This document shows positions 31,649 through 39,230 of a DNA stretch of 39,230 nt, piece by piece; within the stretch, counting starts at the first letter, position 1; each line of letters opens with the position of its first letter. The DNA is from Gemmatimonadota bacterium (GTDB taxonomy: Bacteria; Gemmatimonadota; Gemmatimonadetes; Longimicrobiales; Gaopeijiaceae), in assembly GCA_028873845.1 (NCBI GenBank), contig JAPPNO010000015.1, positions 1 through 39,230 of the forward strand. Direction: 5' to 3'. The notes under the pieces are model-generated. The model was not told where the DNA came from. It ran no database searches and worked only from the letters and a program-made list of their open reading frames with translations. A program made the translations under genes and the position numbers.

Positions 31649-32881
31649 TCAGGATGAGCGCACCAACCTCAACCCCGCAACGTAATTCACTTCCATCTCG
31701 TCACGCCGCACCCCCCAGACGTGGGTGGCGTTGGCGTCAAGCGGGCTGAACCGTTCAGGCAGGACGACGCTCCGGATCGGCCCTTCGTCCTGCCCCTTTC
31801 GCACCGAATACCACATGCCCGGGTTGTCGTGTCCGGCCGGCTGGAACCAGATCTCGTTGTTCGACATCAGGCGAATCTCGCGGGCCGCCGGCCAGTGATC
31901 CGGAATCGTGAACGCGTCGCGAATCGTGCGTCTGAACAGCAGCGGCACCCGGGCGTCGTCCGCATCCTCGCCGAAGAACGGCGCGTGATCATCCACCGCT
32001 TTCTCGATGTGGTCGTCCGTGACCGCGATGGGCGGCAACTGGACCTGGCGAGTCCACAGGGTATCGCCCGCGGTCGAGATCTCGATGAGTTCCAGCACGC
32101 CCGGTTGCGTCCTCAGCGGACGGCTGATCACCACACTCCCGTTCCAGGGATCCATCTGATAGTGATCGGGCGGGATCCACGGCTGGCTGACCCTGATTTC
32201 ACCGTATTCCGGGTGCTGGACCGACGCAAACACATCCTGGAAGCCCAGCTGGCCCAGCGTGTCCAGCCCCCACTCACCACCGTCCCGTGAGGCACGAAGC
32301 ACCGCGATGGCCGGGGCATCCCCCTCCGGGATGGCGCCGTCCATGGCCCACCCGGGCAGGCCGAGTGCCCCAACGCTGCCATCGTCGAACATCGCCATCA
32401 CCTGGAACATCGTGAAGACCCGGCGCATCGTGGCCGGATCCATCCCGGACTTCAACGGGCCGACTCCGGGCGGGAAGCCATCCGTTCTCACGACTTCGCC
32501 GTCGAGGGTGAACGTGGTGTATCGCGTGTTGTCCCCAACCTGGAATCGGTCGCCGAAGAGGATGAGGGGACCTGGATCCGCGAATTCCCCCGGGCCTTCG
32601 CCCCGGCCGCCCACCCGTCCGACCAGGGAGCCATCGGGAGTCCACATGGTCATCTCCGTACTCTGGGCGTCAAGCACGTAGACCCTGGATCCGTCGGCGG
32701 CGGGGCGCACGTCGCGGATCCGGCCGAAGAGCGCGTCGCCCTCCATCTGGTCGCCGAATTCGTATTCCGGCGCGGCGATCCAGTTCTCGATGGGGTTGAC
32801 GGTGATGACGGTGGTGTCGTCGGCGCAGGCGGCGAGGGCGCAGGCGATGAGCGTGAGGAGTACGGAGTCGTGCTTCGGCAT
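31649..32881 (-). CDS. 6-bladed beta-propeller lipoprotein heading the sox operon
   Basis: 410 aa from ATG 32881, with GAAGAG upstream and a signal sequence ending LIACALAAC, a good lipobox. The blades include VRPAADGSRVYVLDAQ and TPDGSLVGRVGGRGEGPGEFADPG, the last matching the loop of the propeller at 18030-19268. The two proteins are paralogues of low overall similarity. This gene ends 4 bp before the FAD oxidoreductase gene, so it is first in a six-gene operon. A substrate-sensing or binding role outside the cytoplasm is inference from position. Confidence 0.82.
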   Translation of the reverse strand: MPKHDSVLLTLIACALAACADDTTVITVNPIENWIAAPEYEFGDQMEGDALFGRIRDVRPAADGSRVYVLDAQSTEMTMWTPDGSLVGRVGGRGEGPGEFADPGPLILFGDRFQVGDNTRYTTFTLDGEVVRTDGFPPGVGPLKSGMDPATMRRVFTMFQVMAMFDDGSVGALGLPGWAMDGAIPEGDAPAIAVLRASRDGGEWGLDTLGQLGFQDVFASVQHPEYGEIRVSQPWIPPDHYQMDPWNGSVVISRPLRTQPGVLELIEISTAGDTLWTRQVQLPPIAVTDDHIEKAVDDHAPFFGEDADDARVPLLFRRTIRDAFTIPDHWPAAREIRLMSNNEIWFQPAGHDNPGMWYSVRKGQDEGPIRSVVLPERFSPLDANATHVWGVRRDEMEVNYVAGLRLVRSS

Positions 32882-32945
32882 GGTGATCTCTTCTGCGTGC
32901 GGGACCGCGGGTATCGGGAGACACCCGCCGGTCGTCAAAACTATT

Positions 32946-33071
32946 GTGTTAGTACACTCGGCCGGGATGGCCGGTTCCGCACGGCTCTGGAGCGGATGGC
33001 GGGGAAGCTCCTACGGCGGGTCGGGTTCCAATCGATTGTCGGTCGCTGCCGATTGTCAATCGACATGATAA
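32946..33071. promoter_or_regulatory. Inverted repeats in the leader of the propeller/sox operon
   Basis: Two dyads lie in the 204-bp gap before the propeller gene. GTGT-TAGT-ACAC is at 32946-32957. TTGTCA-N7-TGATAA is at 33053-33071 within TGCCGATTGTCAAT (33047-33060). The latter 14-mer recurs exactly at 38344-38357. Read on the minus strand it is ATTGACAATCGGCA, which contains a perfect -35 hexamer TTGACA, but no good -10 follows at standard spacing. Confidence 0.45.
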
Positions 33072-33085
33072 TCGGCCATCGCTTC

Positions 33086-34114
33086 TCAGGAACGTCCCCG
33101 GCGGCTCCGCACGTTCCGTGCCTTCCACCGCAGCAGCGGCTGCGCCCGGATGCGACCCGCAAGTCCCTCGTCCCCGGTCAGGATCGAACCGTCGACTATT
33201 CCTCGATCGAGCAGCAAATCGAGAAAGGTGACCTCGCGTTCTCTCAATGGAAGAACGGCCGATAGCAGGTTCCGGCAGTCGTCGACCAGTCTCCTGCCGT
33301 ACTCCGCCACTCCGACCCCCGCGGCCGGGCGGCGCCGGAGCGCCGGCAGCAACTGACCGGCCAGTTCCCGCACCTCGAACTCCACATCTTCGATCGACAC
33401 AGTCCGCCAGTCCCTCCGGGCCGCCGCCCCCTGGACGACGAAGGCGATCCTCAGCAGCTCCGGGTCCAGAAGCCCGCGACAGGAATCATGACTGACGGCC
33501 TCACCCGGAGCGTCGAAACGTGCCCCTGGAATGCCCAGGGACAGCGCCAGGCGACTGTCATACAGGTCCCTCGCCCGGTTGCGTGACAGGAGCGCGCAGA
33601 GCTTCCCCGCCACCAGTTCGTGAAAGTCGACGACCGGAATGCGGCGGACTCCCCAGCTCCCCAGGCGGCAGGAGTCCATGGTCCCGATGGGCCACAGCGG
33701 CACGCGGTACATGTAGTTGACATCCACCTCGAGCGTTCCGCTGCGCCCCGACGGATCCTGGTAGCGAAGCCGCCATTTTCCTCCGGCATGCCCCTCCGGC
33801 GCTCTCCGGACCGACAGGTTCTCCCTGCTGAAAACGGCAGTCAGCGCCCTTTCCACCCCGGGACGTTCCTCGAGCATCCCGTCGCGGCTGTCGGCACCCA
33901 CGTAGTTCAGGTCAATGTCCACCGACAGCCTGGGCACATCGAAGACGAACAGGTTGAGGGCCGTCCCGCCCTTGAGGGCCAGTCTACCCTTCAGGAAGGG
34001 GTGATCCCTGACGCCCCGGAGCACGGACATCAGGCGAACGACCCTGGCCAGCACGTCAACTCTGAAGCCGGTGGCTTCGGCCTCGGCCCGGAGCTTTTCG
34101 ATGGAGACGCTCAC
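33086..34114 (-). CDS. abiEii: AbiEii/AbiGii-family nucleotidyltransferase toxin
   Basis: 342 aa from GTG 34114, overlapping the abiEi stop (GTGA). The nucleotidyltransferase core is complete: LKGGTALNLF, RLSVDIDLNYVG with the metal-binding Asp pair, LEVDVNYM with the third Asp, and VAGKLCALLSRNRARDLYD with the conserved Lys and Asp of AbiEii. In AbiE systems this protein is the growth-stopping toxin, which in studied relatives adds nucleotides to tRNA, and it gives abortive infection against phage. A longer in-frame start would run back into abiEi with no similarity. Confidence 0.9.
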   Translation of the reverse strand: MSVSIEKLRAEAEATGFRVDVLARVVRLMSVLRGVRDHPFLKGRLALKGGTALNLFVFDVPRLSVDIDLNYVGADSRDGMLEERPGVERALTAVFSRENLSVRRAPEGHAGGKWRLRYQDPSGRSGTLEVDVNYMYRVPLWPIGTMDSCRLGSWGVRRIPVVDFHELVAGKLCALLSRNRARDLYDSRLALSLGIPGARFDAPGEAVSHDSCRGLLDPELLRIAFVVQGAAARRDWRTVSIEDVEFEVRELAGQLLPALRRRPAAGVGVAEYGRRLVDDCRNLLSAVLPLREREVTFLDLLLDRGIVDGSILTGDEGLAGRIRAQPLLRWKARNVRSRRGRS

Positions 34115-34917
34115 ATGCTCCCTTCCCAGGATTTCTCGGCCAGTTCTTCGGGGACCACCAGATTCCAGGCCGGTAACAGGCGTCCGGTGCCGCGGGCGCC
34201 GCGGTCCATGTAGTGAGGCTGGGCTGGGCGACGGTCCCGGAGCTGCTGAAGATCGCAACCGTCGATCATCAGGGCGTCACGGTGCTGCTCGAGGAAGAAT
34301 CCCACCTTTGCGCAGGTCGTGGCGTTGCCGAGCAGGAGCGTGTATGCCACCACCGACTCGACATTGAAGAACTCAACCGATTCCAGCGACCGCCAGATTT
34401 CCTCCCAGCCACCCCCGAGGAACGGGCGGTGCATGACATCGACGAGTGTGCGCTCCAGGCTCGTCACCTTCAGCGCGACTCCGGACTGTTCCGATTCCAG
34501 CACGCCGAAGTGTTCCTGTCCGGCTCGCCGCAGCGACTCGGGGAACCTGGTGCCGCGGTAGGTCTGGGCGCGGAACTCGAGCGTCTTCAAGGGCCGGGCC
34601 GCGGAGTAGATGAGGTGTTGCCACACGGAGTACGCGCGGCCGTGGTACTCGAGTGCCGTGTGGTGTGACAGGACCGCGTCGCCCGTAAGTCTGGAAGCGA
34701 TGAGGAAGGGGTCGACCGGATACGAATCCCGGTCGGATCCCGGGGGGATGACGGCGTACAGTCCGCGGCGGATTCGCAGGACGCGACCGGTCCCGGTGTA
34801 GTAGGCCAGGAGACTCTCTTTCGTCCTCGGGCGCAACTCACCCCGGGAGGCCAGATGGGCGGTCAGTTCCGCTCCTGTGAAGACCGGGTGGCGGCGCAGG
34901 AAAGTTCGGTGGGACAC
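34111..34917 (-). CDS. abiEi: AbiEi-family antitoxin and transcriptional repressor
   Basis: 268 aa. The N-terminal winged-helix region (HPVFTGAELTAHLAS, then GRVLRIRRGLYAVIPPG) and the following DPFLIASRLTGDAVLSHHTALEYHG block are diagnostic of the AbiEi family. The C-terminal domain (ALKVTSLERTLVDVMHRP) counteracts the toxin in type IV systems. Known AbiEi proteins bind inverted repeats in their own promoter and repress the operon; matching repeats are seen at 34941-34970. It is the first gene of the two-gene operon with abiEii. Confidence 0.9.
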   Translation of the reverse strand: MSHRTFLRRHPVFTGAELTAHLASRGELRPRTKESLLAYYTGTGRVLRIRRGLYAVIPPGSDRDSYPVDPFLIASRLTGDAVLSHHTALEYHGRAYSVWQHLIYSAARPLKTLEFRAQTYRGTRFPESLRRAGQEHFGVLESEQSGVALKVTSLERTLVDVMHRPFLGGGWEEIWRSLESVEFFNVESVVAYTLLLGNATTCAKVGFFLEQHRDALMIDGCDLQQLRDRRPAQPHYMDRGARGTGRLLPAWNLVVPEELAEKSWEGSM

Positions 34918-34940
34918 GACAGTCGATACTTGAGATTATT

Positions 34941-34970
34941 GGTTAATAACCATTTTATTATATGGGTTAT
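34941..34970 (-). promoter_or_regulatory. abiE promoter with operator repeats
   Basis: GGTTA-A-TAACC at 34941-34951 is a perfect palindrome, and a further GGTTAT half-site at 34965-34970 is inverted relative to ATAACC at 34946-34951. Between them, on the minus strand, lies a perfect TATAAT (34957-34962), about 40 bp before the abiEi start, with TGGATA as a possible -35. Repressor bound to the repeats would cover the -10 element, as established for AbiEi autorepression. Confidence 0.7.
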
Positions 34971-35099
34971 AGCTGACTATATCCAGCATTTCGGTGTAAC
35001 GTTGCGGTCCACGTCTTGTCCCGACCGGACTCGGCCACCATGCTGAACCTCCCCCCGATCCCCTACCACTCCCCCCCACCGATCAGGAGCCGCGCGACC

Positions 35100-37118
35100 A
35101 TGACCACGCACCTACCGCCTGCGCAAACCGAAGTCTCCCGGGCCAACCCCACCCCGCCACGCACGGACCCGTGCATCGTCAGGCACCCCACCCCCGCCAC
35201 GGTCCTGGCGATGTCCGCCGTCACCGCCCTCGCAACCACCACTCTGCCAACCACCCCCCTCACCGCCCAACCCCCCGAAGTCATCGTCGGCCCCAACCTC
35301 CGCGTCGCCCCCGGCGGCTACAACGAGCCCTGGATCGCGGCCAGCCCCGACAACCCCGACTTCCTGATCGCGGTCACCCAGACCGGCGGGTGGAGCTTCC
35401 CGGGCGCGGTCTCCGCGTCCCTCGCCGCACGCACCAACGCCGCCTTCCTGACCCGCGACGGCGGCGTCTCGTGGGAACCCGTCAACCTGCCCGGCACCGA
35501 GTCCGGCGCCTTCGACCCCATGGTGGTCCCGGGGCCCGACGGCAGGATGTGGATCCTGTACACCTACGTGGGCGCGAACACGCTGGGCGGCCTGACCGCG
35601 GAGGCGGCCGCGCGCATGCTGGGCACGATCAAGGTCTGGTCCACCGACGACGAGGGCGCGACCTGGGTGGGACCCGCCGAACTCCGCAGTCCCGTCCCCC
35701 CCGACCACCCCCGCATCGCCGCCGACTGGAGCGACGGTCCGCGCCGCGGCCGCCTCTACGTGGTCTGGAACGACGTGCGCGACTCGTTCATCCGGGGCGA
35801 CTTTCAGCTCTTCATGCACACCCTCGATGACGGCGGCGAGACGGTGAGCGAGCCGAAGCTCCTTTCCACCATCCCGGACGGCAAGCTCGTCGCCACGGAG
35901 CCGGTCGTCCTCTCCGACGGCACCCTTCTCGTCACCTTCTACCAGTACTTCTTCCCGCTGACCGACCCGCAGAACGCCGAGATGCCCTTCTTCACCATGC
36001 GATCCGACGATGGCGGCGAGACCTTCACCGAACCCGAGGTCGCCTTCCGGATCGGGCATCACTCGTGGCCGTATGCGCAGGGCGAGATGTCGAGTGCGTT
36101 CACGTTGCCGATCGTGATCTGGGACCGGAGCGGGGGGACGCACGGGGACAACATCTACGTCGTCTGGGACCAGGTCAGCGGGGGGACTTCGGACATCTGG
36201 CTGCGGCGGTCAACGGACGGGGGGCGGCGGTGGTCCGATCCGCTGCGGGTCAACGACAACGAACCGCCAGCGGCCGGCGACCCGCTGGACGACCGCATGA
36301 TTCCGGTGGTCGAGGTCAACCGGGACGGGGTGGTGGGCGTGGCGTGGTATGATCGCCGCCGGGACGACACGCGCCGCTGCTGGGAGCTGTTCTTCGCGTC
36401 GTCGTCCGACGGCGGGGAGACTTTCAGTGCGAACGTGCCCGTGGCGACCGCGCCGTCCTGCCCGCCGCCCACCCACGCCCCCGTCGTGCGCGTCCACAAC
36501 CTCGCGACCGATCCGGACATCGAGGACGTGCCCGCCGACGAGCTCGCGAAGATGGACCTGATCCAGCGCATGACCGCGCAGATGGCGCAGCAGGGACGGG
36601 AGGCCCGGGAGCGCTACTTCGGCGACCTGGACCACGCCACCCTCGAGGTCACCTTCGACAACGCGCGGGGCAATCAGCCGGGCCACTATCTGGGACTGGC
36701 CGCGGACGCCGACGGGATCTTTCATCCCCTCTGGATCAGTCGGCGGAACGCGGTTGACGAGCTGTTCACGACTACGGTGGAGGTAGCGGATGGCGCGCCC
36801 GAGGCTCCGGCGGGCGAAGAAACGGACATCACCGCGCACCTGCTGGTCGTGACGGGGCCGGTGGTCTACGACGCGGCCGGTGGCAAGGCCACGCTTGACG
36901 TGCAGCTTCGGAACGTCTCCGGCGGCGTGGTCCACGGACCCGTGCGGCTGCGGGCCGTGGGGGATGAGCGCCGGGAATGGTCCTTCACGGGGAAGATGGG
37001 ATCGCATGACCGGCTCGCGCCGGGAGGGCTGAGCGAGCCGGTGAAGGTCGAGATCGAGGCGGGGAGCGGGGTGGACGGGCGGTTGGACTTCCGGATCTTC
37101 GGGCGGGTTACCAGGTGA
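35100..37118 (+). CDS. Exported sialidase-fold (BNR/Asp-box) protein
   Basis: 672 aa from ATG 35100, chosen because AGGAG lies at 35085-35089. Earlier starts at 35016 (TTG) and 35040 (ATG) lack one. A hydrophobic stretch around residues 35-60 ending LTAQ serves as an atypical, long signal sequence. The body carries several Asp-box motifs: TRDGGVSWEP, STDDEGATW, RSDDGGETF, RSTDGGRRWSDP and SSSDGGETF, which mark a 6-bladed sialidase-type propeller. No arginine triad could be confirmed, so enzymatic sialidase activity is not claimed. A C-terminal beta-sandwich-like part follows from about residue 580. It is divergent from abiE and overlaps the ATPase gene tail by 11 bp. Confidence 0.82.
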   Translation: MTTHLPPAQTEVSRANPTPPRTDPCIVRHPTPATVLAMSAVTALATTTLPTTPLTAQPPEVIVGPNLRVAPGGYNEPWIAASPDNPDFLIAVTQTGGWSFPGAVSASLAARTNAAFLTRDGGVSWEPVNLPGTESGAFDPMVVPGPDGRMWILYTYVGANTLGGLTAEAAARMLGTIKVWSTDDEGATWVGPAELRSPVPPDHPRIAADWSDGPRRGRLYVVWNDVRDSFIRGDFQLFMHTLDDGGETVSEPKLLSTIPDGKLVATEPVVLSDGTLLVTFYQYFFPLTDPQNAEMPFFTMRSDDGGETFTEPEVAFRIGHHSWPYAQGEMSSAFTLPIVIWDRSGGTHGDNIYVVWDQVSGGTSDIWLRRSTDGGRRWSDPLRVNDNEPPAAGDPLDDRMIPVVEVNRDGVVGVAWYDRRRDDTRRCWELFFASSSDGGETFSANVPVATAPSCPPPTHAPVVRVHNLATDPDIEDVPADELAKMDLIQRMTAQMAQQGREARERYFGDLDHATLEVTFDNARGNQPGHYLGLAADADGIFHPLWISRRNAVDELFTTTVEVADGAPEAPAGEETDITAHLLVVTGPVVYDAAGGKATLDVQLRNVSGGVVHGPVRLRAVGDERREWSFTGKMGSHDRLAPGGLSEPVKVEIEAGSGVDGRLDFRIFGRVTR

Positions 37119-38280
37119 GTTCCAGGAGGCGGTTCCATGGGACTACCTCCGTCCCGCTTCGCGATTGCCGGAGGTCGCCCCCGTAGACGAGGCGTCGCTC
37201 CACGGTGTATCCCGCGTCCCCGAGTTCACGGCCCAGCCTCCGCATCCCTCCGAAGAAGCGCGGCGTGATCGTGCCTCCCGACTTGGCCTCGGCAAGGATC
37301 AGTCCCGGACCACGGTCCGCCACCAGGTCGACCTCGGTACCAGCCGCACGATAGTGGTGCAGACGAGGCTCCTCACCCCGGTGCGTCACGACCTTGAAGA
37401 CCTCTGAAGCCACCCAGCTCTCGAAGATCCGGCCTCGCAGGGGATGGTGCCGCAATTCCCCGGGGGACCGGATTCCGAGCAGGTGACACACCAGACCCGA
37501 GTCCAGAAAGTGCAGCTTCGGAGCCTTGATCTGGCGCTTGCGCACGTTGCTCCGGTAGGCGGGCATGCGAAAACACAGAAAGCTCGCCTCCAGAACGGAG
37601 AGCCACGCACGAATCGTGTTGTGGCGCACGCCGACATCGCCTGCGAGGGCGGACAGGCTGACTTCCGACGCGGTTCGGCCCGCCGCCAGCCGAACGAACG
37701 AAGAGAACGCCTCCAGATCCGTCACGTTGCGTAGTGAGCGGACGTCACGCTCGACGTAGGTCGTGAAGTAGTCCCTCAACCACACGTCGGCGGGGATTCG
37801 GCGATCGTGGATTCGTGGATAGGCGCCCGTCCACAAGGCATCCAGCAGGGTCGGCGACGGTCCCCCGAAGCGGGACAGCTCGTCGAGGCCCGGCGGCAGC
37901 AGGTAGAGCACGCCGACGCGGCCGGCGAGCGACTGGCTCACCGCCTCGCTCAGCCCGAAGTGCTGCGAACCCGTCAGGACGAAACGGCCCGGCGCGGGAT
38001 CCTCGTCGACCACCTCCTGGAGGTAGGAGGTCAGGTCCGGCGCCCGCTGCACCTCGTCGATCACGGCGCCATCGCTGTACTCGCGCAAGAAGCCGCGGGG
38101 GTCTTCACGGGCGTAGGCGCGAACGTCCATACCCTCGAGCGAAACGTACGGCCGCTCGGGAAGGACGGTGCGGCAAAGCGTGGTCTTGCCCGACTGGCGG
38201 GGGCCGTTGACGGTGACGACCGGGTAGTGGCGCATTCGCTCCAGCAGCGGAGTGGCCAGGTTGCGGTCGATGAGGGGCAT
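37108..38280 (-). CDS. AAA_14 ATPase with DUF4143 domain
   Basis: 390 aa. Walker A is NGPRQSGKTTL (about residues 25-35), Walker B is GAVIDEVQRAP, and VLTGSQHFGL is the sensor 1 strand. The DUF4143 part has WLRDYFTTYVERDVRSL, then a winged-helix-like ALAGDVGVRHNTIRAWLSVLEASF region in two blocks. The C-terminal end has GTEVDLVADRGPGLILAEAKSG, whose D and EAK resemble a PD-(D/E)XK nuclease core. Such proteins are widespread, often single genes linked to mobile or stress loci, with no settled function. It is preceded by the 14-bp element at 38344-38357. Confidence 0.88.
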   Translation of the reverse strand: MPLIDRNLATPLLERMRHYPVVTVNGPRQSGKTTLCRTVLPERPYVSLEGMDVRAYAREDPRGFLREYSDGAVIDEVQRAPDLTSYLQEVVDEDPAPGRFVLTGSQHFGLSEAVSQSLAGRVGVLYLLPPGLDELSRFGGPSPTLLDALWTGAYPRIHDRRIPADVWLRDYFTTYVERDVRSLRNVTDLEAFSSFVRLAAGRTASEVSLSALAGDVGVRHNTIRAWLSVLEASFLCFRMPAYRSNVRKRQIKAPKLHFLDSGLVCHLLGIRSPGELRHHPLRGRIFESWVASEVFKVVTHRGEEPRLHHYRAAGTEVDLVADRGPGLILAEAKSGGTITPRFFGGMRRLGRELGDAGYTVERRLVYGGDLRQSRSGTEVVPWNRLLELTW

Positions 38281-38343
38281 GGGTCGGGTGATCCCGGCAG
38301 GGGCGTGGCAGGCTGGGGCGGGGGCAAAGGATGGTAAAAAACT

Positions 38344-38368
38344 TGCCGATTGTCAATTGGAATGACAA
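38344..38368. promoter_or_regulatory. Inverted repeat and possible -35 upstream of the ATPase gene
   Basis: TTGTCA-N7-TGACAA at 38350-38368 is a perfect dyad. It overlaps TGCCGATTGTCAAT (38344-38357), identical to 33047-33060. On the minus strand TTGACA (38351-38356) could be a -35, about 70 bp ahead of the ATPase start. Confidence 0.45.
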
Positions 38369-38400
38369 ATAGCAATTCTGGCGCGGCAGGAGCCGGCCCG

Positions 38401-39230
38401 TCACCAGCCCGCAGACAGCCGCAGAAGGCCGCCGTCGAACGGCGCCCGCCCGAAGTGGTCCAGGTCCCAGCCTGCCCCGGCCGTCACCTCGAAGCCCGAC
38501 CGGAGCCGGTGGCCCGCTTCCGTGATCAGTCGATGATTCCGCGCGGTGAGCCAGGGCGCCAGGAAGCCCGCATCGCGGTCCAGAAGGGTGTAGGCCAGAC
38601 GGGCCGTCCATCCCGCCTCCGGGTACCGGACGAGGGCTGCCCGGGCGAAGACCTCACGATCACGGTGCTCGCGGGGAGCGCCCGTTGCCGGCGTACGCCA
38701 TTCGGGTCGCCGCACCCGCACCACCTCCGTCTCGACCGCCCACGCCGGGTTCAGGCGGGTCCGTGCGCGGGCGCCCAGGGTCACCGTCTGCTCGCGCAGC
38801 GTGAAGCCGAGCGGGCTCGCGGACGCCCGCCGCTCGGTGTCCGCCCTCGCCCAGGTGCCGTGCAGCGCCATCGTCACGCGCTCGAGCGGTGTGACCTGGA
38901 GGAGTGCTCCCAGGAACGCGACCCGTTCGAACTGGGTGAACGGATCCCGGCCGGTTGCCGGAAAGGTCACCCGTACCTCGCTTCTTCGGCTCGATCCCGC
39001 GTGCAGCTCCGCTCGCCAGCGTGACGCCGCGGCCCTCAGGGTCGTGCGGGCGGCGAGGGGAACCCCTGCGTAGTCGTAGTGGGCGTCGACGTCGTCCGCC
39101 CTCACTCCCAGGCCCTGGAAGATCACTTCGTTGAAGGTGTCGAGCGCCGCGAGGCGCACCTCCAGCGCCCAGCTACGGTCTTCCCCGTCTCTCCAGGAGC
39201 GTGCCAGCGCGACCTCCACGTCTGCGGACG
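38401..39230 (-). CDS. Probable outer-membrane beta-barrel protein, C-terminal part
   Basis: The frame is open to the right edge, giving 276 residues of a longer protein. The sequence is a run of amphipathic strands with alternating polar and hydrophobic residues separated by short turns, such as VTMALHGTWARAD, QTVTLGARARTRL and WTARLAYTLLDRD. It ends in LLRLSAGW with a terminal aromatic residue, the typical signal for barrel insertion. I do not recognise a specific family. The start lies outside the window. Confidence 0.65.
   Translation of the reverse strand, partial: SADVEVALARSWRDGEDRSWALEVRLAALDTFNEVIFQGLGVRADDVDAHYDYAGVPLAARTTLRAAASRWRAELHAGSSRRSEVRVTFPATGRDPFTQFERVAFLGALLQVTPLERVTMALHGTWARADTERRASASPLGFTLREQTVTLGARARTRLNPAWAVETEVVRVRRPEWRTPATGAPREHRDREVFARAALVRYPEAGWTARLAYTLLDRDAGFLAPWLTARNHRLITEAGHRLRSGFEVTAGAGWDLDHFGRAPFDGGLLRLSAGW

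Noticed and set aside
35100-37118. Active sialidase
   Set aside because: The Asp-box propeller is clear, but the catalytic arginine triad and Tyr/Glu pair could not be placed by eye.

Overview
This very GC-rich window comes from a diderm bacterium: it encodes lipoproteins, a Tat substrate, and a probable outer-membrane beta-barrel protein. The mix of 6-bladed beta-propeller lipoproteins with the GEGPGEF motif, a TolB-like propeller, a DPP-IV-type peptidase, a spondin-domain lipoprotein, Mo-hydroxylase genes and a sarcosine-oxidase-type operon resembles Gemmatimonadota, perhaps a marine or host-associated one. That assignment is an inference from gene content and no marker gene is present.

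Layout. (1) 1-2754, minus strand: coxE-coxG-coxM-coxS, part of a molybdenum hydroxylase (CO-dehydrogenase/xanthine-dehydrogenase family) locus whose catalytic subunit should lie beyond the left edge. (2) 2821-5644, plus: a lipoprotein with carboxypeptidase-regulatory-like and spondin domains, a strong terminator, then a Fic-family gene missing its normal N-terminus. (3) 5564-8854, minus: a complete frdABCD quinol:fumarate reductase operon with overlapping genes. (4) 8981-9578: a VapC-type PIN toxin whose expected antitoxin place is taken by a 61-bp tandem repeat. (5) 9585-13959, minus: a second Mo-hydroxylase accessory block, SDR - S1/P1-like nuclease - mocA - xdhC(-YHS fusion) - coxD-type MoxR ATPase. 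(6) 14465-15789, plus: cupin and branched-chain aminotransferase. (7) 15795-19268: a Tat-exported M20 amidohydrolase, divergent from a methyltransferase coupled to a propeller lipoprotein. (8) 19280-22710, minus: TolB-like lipoprotein and S9/DPP-IV peptidase. (9) 22838-24932: a broken soxG copy and an AlbA_2/Schlafen-type ATPase gene enclosed by 89-bp direct repeats. (10) 25133-32881, minus: propeller lipoprotein - FAD oxidoreductase - soxB-soxD-soxA-soxG, a tightly packed methylated-amine oxidation operon. (11) 33086-34917, minus: AbiE type IV toxin-antitoxin pair. (12) 35100-39230: a sialidase-fold exported protein, an AAA_14/DUF4143 ATPase, and a partial beta-barrel protein.

The main hypothesis concerns regulation. 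The two Mo-hydroxylase blocks are about 11 kb apart with unrelated genes between them, yet each is preceded by an AT-rich inverted repeat of the form TGTAA-N8-TTACA plus extra half-sites. They could form one regulon. The second site also faces the cupin/aminotransferase operon, which could tie those genes to the same substrate. The second point of interest is the repeat-bounded AlbA_2 cassette beside a degenerate soxG duplicate, which looks like a mobile or recombinogenic locus. No rRNA, tRNA, CRISPR array or transposase gene was recognised.
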